Shown here: one piece after another, positions 1 through 6,040 of the stretch
Position numbering within the stretch: the stretch's first letter is position 1
Layout: the number at the start of each line of letters is the position of its first letter
Assembly: GCA_905202605.1 (NCBI GenBank)
Contig: CAJKSU010000128.1
Span: 1-8,048 of the forward strand
Length of the DNA: 8,048 nucleotides
Reading direction: 5' to 3'
Source of the DNA: an uncultured Eubacteriales bacterium
Lineage (GTDB): Bacteria; Bacillota; Clostridia; Oscillospirales; Oscillospiraceae
Program-made: the position numbers and the translations under genes
Notes under the pieces: generated by a model
Seen by the model: the letters and a program-made list of their open reading frames with translations, nothing else
Database searches by the model: none
What the model was told of the DNA's origin: nothing

Positions 1-1
1 A

Positions 2-202
2 TGCTGTAAGGCCGGGATTGGCGTTTCCATCCTAAATACAGGCAGCGTCATCTATTCCTCCAGTGCCGCAAGGCACCTGAAAACGGCACCGTTGACAGAG
101 CTTCCGCCGCTATATGTTGCTCTCATCAGTAGAAGAAACTATCATACTCCGCTTCTGGACACGTTTCTGTCCTATATTGGAAAGCAGCGTATAGACGAAT
201 AA
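2..202 (+). CDS. LysR-type transcriptional regulator, C-terminal fragment (5' end outside window)
   Basis: The plus-strand frame that enters at base 2 stays open for 66 codons and stops with TAA at 200-202. The visible residues include LPPLYVALISRRNYHTPLLD followed by a hydrophobic TFLSYI helix, which is how the effector-binding domain of LysR-type regulators usually ends: a final beta strand giving 'plyValisrr', then a helix with 'P.l..Fl.yi'. LysR proteins are about 300 residues, so roughly four fifths of the gene, including the helix-turn-helix, lies to the left of the window. It points toward the minus-strand operon and ends 53 bases from the end of the last transporter gene. It could regulate that operon, but it is at the far end from the operon promoter, so this is only suggested by proximity. 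The family call rests on my reading of about 45 residues and has no DNA-binding domain to confirm it. Confidence 0.68.
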   Translation, partial: CCKAGIGVSILNTGSVIYSSSAARHLKTAPLTELPPLYVALISRRNYHTPLLDTFLSYIGKQRIDE

Positions 203-205
203 TAT

Positions 206-251
206 CACCCGGCTTTGGTACGCGGCATTACATAGTTCCGACAGCCGGGTG
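206..251. terminator. Bidirectional terminator hairpin between convergent genes
   Basis: CACCCGGCT at 206-214 pairs perfectly with AGCCGGGTG at 243-251. The 28-base space between them can form a further short imperfect helix (GGTAC with GTTCC). On the plus strand the stem begins 4 bases after the regulator stop codon and is followed by CATTTTATTT, a T-rich tail. On the minus strand it starts 4 bases after the stop of the last ATPase gene and is followed by the weaker ATATTATT. The hairpin fills nearly the whole gap between two convergent genes, so it probably stops transcription both ways, better for the plus-strand regulator. The large loop makes it less than ideal. Confidence 0.6.
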
Positions 252-255
252 CATT

Positions 256-1203
256 TTATTTCTCCTGGTGATGACAGGCGAGCTTGTGGCCATTGCCCAG
301 ATCCCGAAGCGTGGGCGTTACGGAAAAACATTCCTCAGTTGCCTTTGGGCAGCGGGGCGCAAATTTGCATCCGGGTTTTCCGTCCGGCTTTGAAACCTCG
401 CCCTCCATAATGATTCGTTTTGAACGTCCACGGAGCTTCGGAATGGGAATTGCTGAGAAGAGGCCGTTGGTATAGGGATGCAGCGGATTGGCAAACAGCT
501 CATCCGCCGGGGCCTGCTCTACGACAGAGCCCATATACATAATGATGATATTGTCGGAAATATGCTTCACCACGGCAAGATCGTGCGTGATGAACATATA
601 GGTGAGTCCGAGATTCTGCTGCAAATCCTGAAGCAGATTTAGGATCTGGGCCTGAATGGATACATCCAGCGCAGAAACGGGTTCGTCGCAGACAATAAAC
701 CCGGGATTCAGGGCAAGCGCACGGGCAATTCCAATTCGCTGCCGCCGTCCTCCATCCAGCTCGTGGGGGTATGCATAGGCAAAGCGACTGGCAAGGCCGA
801 CGGTATCCATCAGCTCCTGGACACGCTTGTTCCGGGCGGTGGAATCCTTGTAGGTGCCTGCGATAATCAACGGCTCTGCAATCAGACTCTGGACAGACAT
901 TCTGGGATCCAGCGATGAGTAGGGGTCCTGAAAAATGATCTGCATTTTTTGACGGTAAGGAAGCCGCTCCGATTTTGAGAGTCCTGCCACATTCCTGCCC
1001 TCAAAGAGCACTTCCCCGTCCGTCGGTTCGATCAGCCCAAGAATCGTTCGGCCCAGCGTGGATTTTCCGCAGCCAGACTCGCCAACAACACCCAACGTTG
1101 TTCGTTCCTCCAGTTCAAAAGAAACATTTTCTACGGCGTGAAGAGTTCCGTGGGCAGTGTCAAAGTATTTTTTCAGATTCCGCACAGATAGCAGTGTGCT
1201 CAT
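256..1203 (-). CDS. dppF: ABC transporter ATP-binding protein, DppF/OppF family
   Basis: This is one of the two ATPases that power the transporter from the cytosolic face. In the 315-residue protein I see Walker A GESGCGKST (41-49), Q-loop Gln92, Walker B FIVCDE ending in catalytic Glu174, and H-loop His207. The C-terminal oligopeptide-transporter extension has the segment CKFAPRCP and four cysteines at 279, 285, 292 and 310 (CX5CX6CX17C), a pattern known in this family to bind a [4Fe-4S] cluster. The ABC signature at 149-153 reads LDGGR instead of LSGGQ, which is unusual for an ATPase site. The start at 1203 is preferred over an upstream ATG at 1314 because AGGAGGAGGT lies 6 bases ahead (1210-1219), and its ATG overlaps the TGA of the preceding gene as ATGA, implying coupled translation. 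The family is certain. The symbol denotes the family, not a proven dipeptide substrate. Confidence 0.93.
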   Translation of the reverse strand: MSTLLSVRNLKKYFDTAHGTLHAVENVSFELEERTTLGVVGESGCGKSTLGRTILGLIEPTDGEVLFEGRNVAGLSKSERLPYRQKMQIIFQDPYSSLDPRMSVQSLIAEPLIIAGTYKDSTARNKRVQELMDTVGLASRFAYAYPHELDGGRRQRIGIARALALNPGFIVCDEPVSALDVSIQAQILNLLQDLQQNLGLTYMFITHDLAVVKHISDNIIIMYMGSVVEQAPADELFANPLHPYTNGLFSAIPIPKLRGRSKRIIMEGEVSKPDGKPGCKFAPRCPKATEECFSVTPTLRDLGNGHKLACHHQEK

Positions 1204-2180
1204 TTGGTTACCTCCTCCTGCGCTTTGCAGCGGTTGCACCGTACAAAATGACCGGGTTCCACCTGCCGGTATGGTGGGATATCCGCTCGGCATTCCTCCG
1301 TGGAATAAGGACATCGGGGCGCAAATTTACAACCCTTCGGTAAATCTGCGGGATCGGGCATGAGACCGGGAATGGCCTTGAGCCGATCAGTCTTTTCGTC
1401 AATGCTGGGAATTGCCTCAAAAAGCCCAACGGTATAGGGATGTAGGGGATCTTCAAAAATATGCTCTGCAGTTCCGTACTCTACCAGCTCCCCTGCATAC
1501 ATGATAGCTACAGAGTCACAGGTCTCAGCGACGATGCCCAGATCATGGGTGATTAGGATCATTGCCGTATGGAATTCCCGCTGCAGTTCCTTGATCATCT
1601 CCAGCATCTGGGCCTGAATGGTCACATCCAGTGCGGTGGTAGGCTCATCCGCTAGAAGCAGCTTTGGGTTGCAGGCGAGCGCCATGGCAATTACGACGCG
1701 CTGCTTCATGCCGCCGGAGAACTGATGGGGGTAATCTGAGGCGCGTTCCGGTGCGATGCCGACCTTATTAAGCATTTCGCCGGCCCGGGCAGTGGCTTCG
1801 GTACGGGAACACTTCTGATGCTTCCGTATGACCTCACTGATCTGCTTTCCCACGGGAATTACGGGATTCAGGGCAGTCATGGGGTCCTGAAAGATCATAG
1901 AGATCTTCTGACCGCGGATTTTTCGCATTTCGGACTCAGATTTTTTCAAAATATCATTGCCCTCAAAGAGAATCTCACCCTCCTGGATCTGGCCGCTGGT
2001 GGATGAAATCAGCCGCAGGATACTCAGACAGGTAGTGGTCTTTCCCGCGCCGGTTTCCCCAACGATGCCCAGCGTCTGCCCTTCTTCGATATCAAAGGAA
2101 ATACCGTTTACTGCGTGGATGACAGCATCGTCTGTCGTATATTGAACCGTCAGCTTTTTGACTTCCAATAACTTGCTCAT
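1200..2180 (-). CDS. dppD: ABC transporter ATP-binding protein, DppD/OppD family
   Basis: This is the partner ATPase of the dppF-like protein; in Dpp/Opp transporters the two form a heterodimer under the permeases. The 326 residues show Walker A GETGAGKTT (41-49), Q-loop Gln98, a normal-type signature FSGGM (154-158), Walker B LLLADE with Glu179, and H-loop His212. The C-terminal extension repeats the CKFAPRCP segment of its partner, with cysteines at 284, 290, 297 and 315 in the same CX5CX6CX17C spacing and an extra Cys318, so a [4Fe-4S] cluster is likely. The start at 2180 is supported by TAAGGAGG, which contains the stop codon of the upstream permease gene, 11 bases away. Length is normal for the family. 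The protein has no sign of truncation. Substrate cannot be read from the ATPase. Confidence 0.94.
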   Translation of the reverse strand: MSKLLEVKKLTVQYTTDDAVIHAVNGISFDIEEGQTLGIVGETGAGKTTTCLSILRLISSTSGQIQEGEILFEGNDILKKSESEMRKIRGQKISMIFQDPMTALNPVIPVGKQISEVIRKHQKCSRTEATARAGEMLNKVGIAPERASDYPHQFSGGMKQRVVIAMALACNPKLLLADEPTTALDVTIQAQMLEMIKELQREFHTAMILITHDLGIVAETCDSVAIMYAGELVEYGTAEHIFEDPLHPYTVGLFEAIPSIDEKTDRLKAIPGLMPDPADLPKGCKFAPRCPYSTEECRADIPPYRQVEPGHFVRCNRCKAQEEVTK

Positions 2181-2191
2181 AGTTATCCTCC

Positions 2192-3079
2192 TTACTGCTT
2201 CAGGCGAGGATCCATTGCATCCCGCAGCCCGTCACCGAACAGGTTGAACGCGAGCATTGTCAGCGCGATCATCAGTCCGGGGAACGTGACAATGGGCCAA
2301 AAGGAGCGAATCAACTCCCTGCCGTTGGAGAGAATGGAACCCCACTCGGGAGTAGGCGGTTCAATGCCGAGACCGATAAAGCTCATACCAGCAATGGACA
2401 AAATTGCATCCCCAAACTTGAGAGAAGCCTGCACAATCAGAGGCGCTAACGTATTGGGGATAATATGACGGCGAATAATATGACCGTTGGAGCCGCCAAA
2501 CGCAGTGGCAGCTTGAATATACTCTTGATCCCGCAGTAAAAGAACCGAGGAACGCACCACACGTGTAAGGCCCGGGATATTACTGATGGTAATGGCCAAG
2601 GCAGTATTCACAATGCCGCTGCCCAATGCGGCGGCAATGGAAATTGCCAGCAGCATACCGGGGATCGCCATAAAGACATCTACAACACGCATGACAACGG
2701 AATCGAACCAACCGCCAAAGTAACCGGCTGCGGCACCGAGAATCGCAGAGACTACAATGCTGATCATAACGGTACAAAATGCAACCAACAGAGAGATTCT
2801 GCCGCCGTATAGAATGCGGGAGAAAAGGTCACGACCGAAATCGTCGGTTCCCATCAGGTGCTTGAGGCTGGGTTTCTGAAGGGCGTTTGCAAGATCAATC
2901 TGGTCATAGGGATATGGCGCAATGAAATCGGCAAAACTTACAGCCAGAACAAGAATAACGATGAACCCTAGCGATACCATAGCCAGCTTATTCTTTTTCA
3001 GCCGATGCCAGATTTCGCCAAGCTGGGAACGTTTCTGCAGGGTATCGCCGGCAACCTGCTTTTTCTTTTTTCCTGCCAT
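2192..3079 (-). CDS. dppC: ABC transporter permease, DppC/OppC family
   Basis: This inner-membrane permease forms the translocation path together with the dppB-like subunit. The N-terminus is very basic (KKKK at residues 4-7), typical of the cytosolic lead in OppC_N, and is followed by a first membrane helix at about 33-53. The OppC landmark GTDDFGRDLFSRILYGGR lies at 77-94. The main transmembrane domain runs from about 96 to the C-terminus with about five helices. The cytoplasmic EAA loop that contacts the ATPases is at 187-209, with conserved Gly195 and the ending HIIPN. The C-terminal GDGLRDAMDPRLK is also typical of the family. The 295-residue length is normal. The start lies 2 bases from the preceding stop codon, behind GAGGGG, so the two permeases are almost certainly translated together. 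Confidence 0.94.
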   Translation of the reverse strand: MAGKKKKQVAGDTLQKRSQLGEIWHRLKKNKLAMVSLGFIVILVLAVSFADFIAPYPYDQIDLANALQKPSLKHLMGTDDFGRDLFSRILYGGRISLLVAFCTVMISIVVSAILGAAAGYFGGWFDSVVMRVVDVFMAIPGMLLAISIAAALGSGIVNTALAITISNIPGLTRVVRSSVLLLRDQEYIQAATAFGGSNGHIIRRHIIPNTLAPLIVQASLKFGDAILSIAGMSFIGLGIEPPTPEWGSILSNGRELIRSFWPIVTFPGLMIALTMLAFNLFGDGLRDAMDPRLKQ

Positions 3080-3081
3080 GA

Positions 3082-4059
3082 TTATCCCCCCTCTACACCG
3101 GATTTCCTGCGTTTGAAAATTGGCTTGCGGGCCGTGTACTGGGCCCGGATTCTTGGATCAATCAGCGCATAGACCAAATCTGTAATCAGATTTGTGCCGC
3201 AGATCAGGAGTGCACAAATCAGTACGATTCCCTGTGTCAGCGTATAGTCATATTTACTGATGGAGTTATTCATTAGTGTCCCCAAGCCGGGGATGTTGAA
3301 AATGGTTTCGATGATGATGGTACCGGTCATGGCAAGGCCGGTCATGAGGCCGATGGACGACGTGACCGGAATCATGCCATTACGGAGCGCATGGCGAAAA
3401 ATGATAACACCGGAACCCAGGCCCTTGGCTTTCGCTGTGCGGATATAGTCTTGCCGAATGACCTCCAGCATGGAGGAACGGGTCATCCGGGTAATCATGG
3501 CCACCGGAAATGCGCCCACGGATATCACCGGAAGAATCCAGTTTCTCCAGGTATCCAATCCGGAAACCGGCAGCCAGCCCATCTGTACGGAAAACAGGAG
3601 CATCAACATCAGCGCAAGCCAAAAGCTGGGGATGGCGGCCAGTACAACTGCAAATGTTGTTGCCACATAGTCAAAGACAGAATACTGTCTTGTGGCGGAG
3701 ATGATTCCCAAAGGAATACCCAGGAGAACCGCAAAGGCAACACCCAGCAGTCCCAGGAGGACGGTAACGCCAATGCGTTCACCGATCAGCTCCATAACCG
3801 GCCGCTTGAAGGAATAAGAGACACCCAGGTCAAACTTTGTAAATACATTCACAAGATACTCTCCAAGTTGAACAAAGTAAGGACGATCCAGCCCCCACTC
3901 ATGCTCAACGGCAGCGATATTTTCCGGGGTCGCTGAAGTACCTAAAATCGCCATGGCCGGGCTGCCGGTGGAAAAATAATTGATCGTGAAAACAATTACG
4001 ATGACGCCGATTAAGATGGGGATCATTAAAAGAAGGCGTTTAACGGTATATCGAATCAT
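3082..4059 (-). CDS. dppB: ABC transporter permease, DppB/OppB family
   Basis: This is the first permease subunit of the peptide/nickel-class importer. The 325-residue protein begins with the typical MIRYTVKRLLLMIPIL lead and a membrane helix (about 8-28). An extracytoplasmic segment follows (about 30-95), containing the family sequence WGLDRPYFVQ (55-64) and DLGVSY (77-82). Further membrane helices lie at about 97-123, 131-157, 175-190, 232-252 and 273-297. The EAA loop is YIRTAKAKGL at 205-214 and extends to HALRN (223-227), with the later IFNIPGLG (253-260) and DPRIR (301-305) as expected. The start is fixed by AAAGGAG at 4067-4073, 7 bases ahead. It follows the binding-protein gene after a 74-base gap that contains a strong hairpin, so its expression may be lower than that of the binding protein. 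Confidence 0.94.
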   Translation of the reverse strand: MIRYTVKRLLLMIPILIGVIVIVFTINYFSTGSPAMAILGTSATPENIAAVEHEWGLDRPYFVQLGEYLVNVFTKFDLGVSYSFKRPVMELIGERIGVTVLLGLLGVAFAVLLGIPLGIISATRQYSVFDYVATTFAVVLAAIPSFWLALMLMLLFSVQMGWLPVSGLDTWRNWILPVISVGAFPVAMITRMTRSSMLEVIRQDYIRTAKAKGLGSGVIIFRHALRNGMIPVTSSIGLMTGLAMTGTIIIETIFNIPGLGTLMNNSISKYDYTLTQGIVLICALLICGTNLITDLVYALIDPRIRAQYTARKPIFKRRKSGVEGG

Positions 4060-4083
4060 GTGATCTCTCCTTTGGAAACGCAG

Positions 4084-4124
4084 CTTCAGCTCCAGGACGG
4101 TGCAGGTCCGTTCTGGAGCTGAAG
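4084..4124 (-). promoter_or_regulatory. Intercistronic stem-loop between binding-protein and permease genes
   Basis: The arms at 4084-4100 and 4108-4124 are 17 bases each and match as inverted repeats at 16 of 17 positions; the one odd pair is a G-T/G-U type. The loop is 7 bases. In the minus-strand transcript the structure begins about 9 bases after the binding-protein stop codon and ends 10 bases before the AAAGGAG of the permease gene, so it does not cover that ribosome site. What follows is GCTGCGTTTCC, without a U-run, so it is not a standard intrinsic terminator. In many binding-protein operons a hairpin here blocks 3' exonucleases and leaves more binding-protein mRNA than permease mRNA. 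That role is inferred from position and shape. Confidence 0.8.
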
Positions 4125-4133
4125 TGCTGCCCT

Positions 4134-5774
4134 TTAACGGGCAAAGCTAAGTTTCGTAAAGTCTACGACCTTTTCAGCGGTCAGGACAGAATTCTCGCCC
4201 ATGTTAACATAGTCCTGATAAGCCCAGGAGCCAACATTCTGATAAATGGGAATGTAGGACGCGTCATCATGCAGTGCAGCTTGTGCTTGTTTGAAAAGAC
4301 CAACCCGCTTTCCGGGATCCCGCTCGGAAATAACCTCGGTCAGAGCCTTCTGGAATTCCTCATTTTCAACCTCGCAGAGCATGTTACCGCTGCCGGCTGC
4401 AAACGTCTGGAAAATCTCAAAGTCGTCGCCACGAATGGTGTTATCGACCATACCGGCAACCTGCTCGCCGCTCATCTGATATCCCATCAGTGTAAACAGA
4501 TCCATGCTTTCTATGGTCATATCAATGCCGACCTGGCTCAGGTATGCCTTAATAGCCTCTGCCATTTTAACGTCAGTGCCCTGATTGGAGGCAATCATAG
4601 CAGTAAATGCAAAGCCATCGGGATAACCGGCGTCACTCAAATACTGCTTTGCCATTTCGGGATCATACTCATAGGGGTGTGCCTCGAAAGCCGCACAGTT
4701 GGAAGGCATGGAGGAAGCTGCCGCAATAACCGTGGAGCCCCCGATTGTCTCGGCAACGGCTTTCCAGTCAACTGCATGCGCAATCGCAAGGCGAAGATTC
4801 TGATTTCCATAGAAGGGGGATGCCTCGTTGTTTGTGTTCATGACAAAGTTCCCCTGCTTGTTGGTCATCCAGGTGTAGATCATTCCACCGGGGACCTCGC
4901 CGTTCTTCAAACGGTCAACGTTATCAGACGTCTCGACAACCGCGAGATCCAATGTGCCCTGCTCAAACTCAAGAACGCGGGTATTATCCTCCGTAAAGAA
5001 CTTATATACAATGGTCTCAAAGTCGGGTTGCTCACTCCAGTAGTCTGTGTTGCGATTCAAGGTAACGCTTTCTCCGGCTTTCCATTCGCCAAAGGTGTAG
5101 GGACCAGTACCAACGGGATTCCGGCCAGCTTCTTCCTCACCGACCTGCTCCACATAGCTCTTGTCCATGATAAAGCCCAGTTCACCGGTCAGATTGGGAA
5201 CAAAGCGCGCATCGTAATACTTCATGGGGATGGTAACAGTAAGCCCTTCTGCGGTTGCCTTGTCAAAGTCCGCCGCATCTACACGGGAAGAATACATAAA
5301 ATTGGTAGACATACGCTGGATGGTGAAAAGAACATCTTCAGCGGTAAGCTCATCGCCGTTGTGGAACTTAATTCCTGACTTCAGCTTAATTTCCAGCGTC
5401 ATCCCATCGTCGCCCACATATTCAACACTTTCGGCCAGCTCCATCTCAAGGCTGCCATCCTGATTCATGTTGTAGAGCTTGTCATAGACGCAAAGGCCAA
5501 TGATGTTCATGGTGTTGGTGCCCTCGGTCAAAGGGTCAAAGGAGGTAACTTCCCCAAAGCCGCCAACGATCAGTGTGTCCTTGTCGGCATCAACGGTTCT
5601 GACCGCAGGTGCGGGAGTCGCTTCGTTTTCTGCAGGGGAATCCGGTGTACTGGACGGATTTCCTTCTGTCTGCTGACTTGCGACTGCAGAAGTGGCTGAT
5701 TCTGCTGGCCCGCCGCAAGCCGCAAGCGCAAGGAGCATGCTAAGTGTAAGAATCATAGCAAGTACTTTTTTCAT
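4134..5774 (-). CDS. ABC transporter solute-binding lipoprotein, family 5 (peptide/nickel class)
   Basis: This extracytoplasmic lipoprotein captures the ligand and delivers it to the permeases. Of 546 residues, 1-20 form a lipoprotein signal (MKKVL start, hydrophobic core, lipobox LAAC with Cys20 as lipid site). A Ser/Thr/Pro/Ala-rich linker follows to about residue 60, then the SBP_bac_5 fold from about 66. Family features include GDELTAEDVLFTIQR (140-154), NPVGTGPYTFGEW (219-231), the AIAHAVDW segment (330-337) and YDPEMAKQYLSDAGYPDGF (370-388). At about 440-456, where peptide binders often carry a W-x-A-D-Y-x-D-P sequence with the Asp that holds the peptide amino group, this protein reads VDNTIRGDDFEIFQ, so the ligand may not be an ordinary peptide. 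An ATG at 5903 would extend it by 43 residues but lies inside the ferredoxin gene. GAAGGGAG at 5782-5789, 7 bases ahead, fixes the start at 5774. Confidence 0.93.
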   Translation of the reverse strand: MKKVLAMILTLSMLLALAACGGPAESATSAVASQQTEGNPSSTPDSPAENEATPAPAVRTVDADKDTLIVGGFGEVTSFDPLTEGTNTMNIIGLCVYDKLYNMNQDGSLEMELAESVEYVGDDGMTLEIKLKSGIKFHNGDELTAEDVLFTIQRMSTNFMYSSRVDAADFDKATAEGLTVTIPMKYYDARFVPNLTGELGFIMDKSYVEQVGEEEAGRNPVGTGPYTFGEWKAGESVTLNRNTDYWSEQPDFETIVYKFFTEDNTRVLEFEQGTLDLAVVETSDNVDRLKNGEVPGGMIYTWMTNKQGNFVMNTNNEASPFYGNQNLRLAIAHAVDWKAVAETIGGSTVIAAASSMPSNCAAFEAHPYEYDPEMAKQYLSDAGYPDGFAFTAMIASNQGTDVKMAEAIKAYLSQVGIDMTIESMDLFTLMGYQMSGEQVAGMVDNTIRGDDFEIFQTFAAGSGNMLCEVENEEFQKALTEVISERDPGKRVGLFKQAQAALHDDASYIPIYQNVGSWAYQDYVNMGENSVLTAEKVVDFTKLSFAR

Positions 5775-5806
5775 TTCTCTTCTCCCTTCAAATTCAGTTC
5801 TGTATT

Positions 5807-6025
5807 TTAGCCCCATGCCTGGAGCTGTTTCACGTATTTGTGCGGGGATACATAGATCGCGCCGGTGGGGCAGTCCTCCTGACAGTAGAGGCACAGGCAG
5901 CACTCATCCTTGTATTTGATATAGGGCTTTCCGTTTGCATCCAACCGGATCACATCGCAGCTGCACACCTTTAGGCAGGTTCTGCATCCGATGCATTTTT
6001 TCAAATCAATACGTTCGATGGCCAT
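5807..6025 (-). CDS. Small 2[4Fe-4S] ferredoxin, AprB-like partner of the flavoprotein
   Basis: This small cytosolic electron carrier has 72 residues. It has two cluster motifs: Cys11-x2-Cys14-x2-Cys17-x3-Cys21, and Cys42-x2-Cys45-x2-Cys48-x3-Cys52-Pro, each of the CX2CX2CX3C ferredoxin type. The first lacks the usual Pro after its fourth Cys (it is Ser), and there are spare cysteines at 23 and 43. The C-terminal end, with CPTGAIYVSP and a short basic/aromatic tail, recalls the cluster domain of AprB, the beta subunit of adenylylsulfate reductase, but the longer C-terminal tail of true AprB (about 150 residues) is missing. It starts 15 bases after the flavoprotein stop, behind AAAGGAGG, so the two are likely made together and form a complex in which this protein feeds electrons to or from FAD. 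That partnership is inferred from gene order. Confidence 0.9.
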   Translation of the reverse strand: MAIERIDLKKCIGCRTCLKVCSCDVIRLDANGKPYIKYKDECCLCLYCQEDCPTGAIYVSPHKYVKQLQAWG

Positions 6026-6040
6026 AGTCTCAACCTCCTT

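Noticed and set aside
1204..1314. N-terminal extension of the dppF-like ATPase from an ATG at 1314
   Set aside because: The added 37 residues lie inside the dppD-like gene and lack family similarity; the ATG at 1203 has AGGAGGAGGT at ideal distance and an ATGA overlap.
3391..3936. Plus-strand open frame of 181 codons antisense to the dppB-like gene
   Set aside because: The translation is rich in Gln, His, Asn and Lys with no domain, and mirrors hydrophobic codons of the permease.
4084..4124. Calling the hairpin an intrinsic terminator
   Set aside because: No U-run follows the stem in the minus-strand transcript, and full termination would cut the permeases and ATPases off from their only visible promoter.
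4269..5378. Plus-strand open frame of 369 codons antisense to the binding-protein gene
   Set aside because: It lies wholly inside a clear SBP_bac_5 gene. Its translation shows no recognisable family, it has no good ribosome site, and the long opening is explained by codon bias in the real gene.
5775..5903. N-terminal extension of the binding protein from an ATG at 5903
   Set aside because: The extension overlaps the ferredoxin gene and would bury the lipoprotein signal at residue 44; the ATG at 5774 has its own ribosome site and starts the signal peptide.
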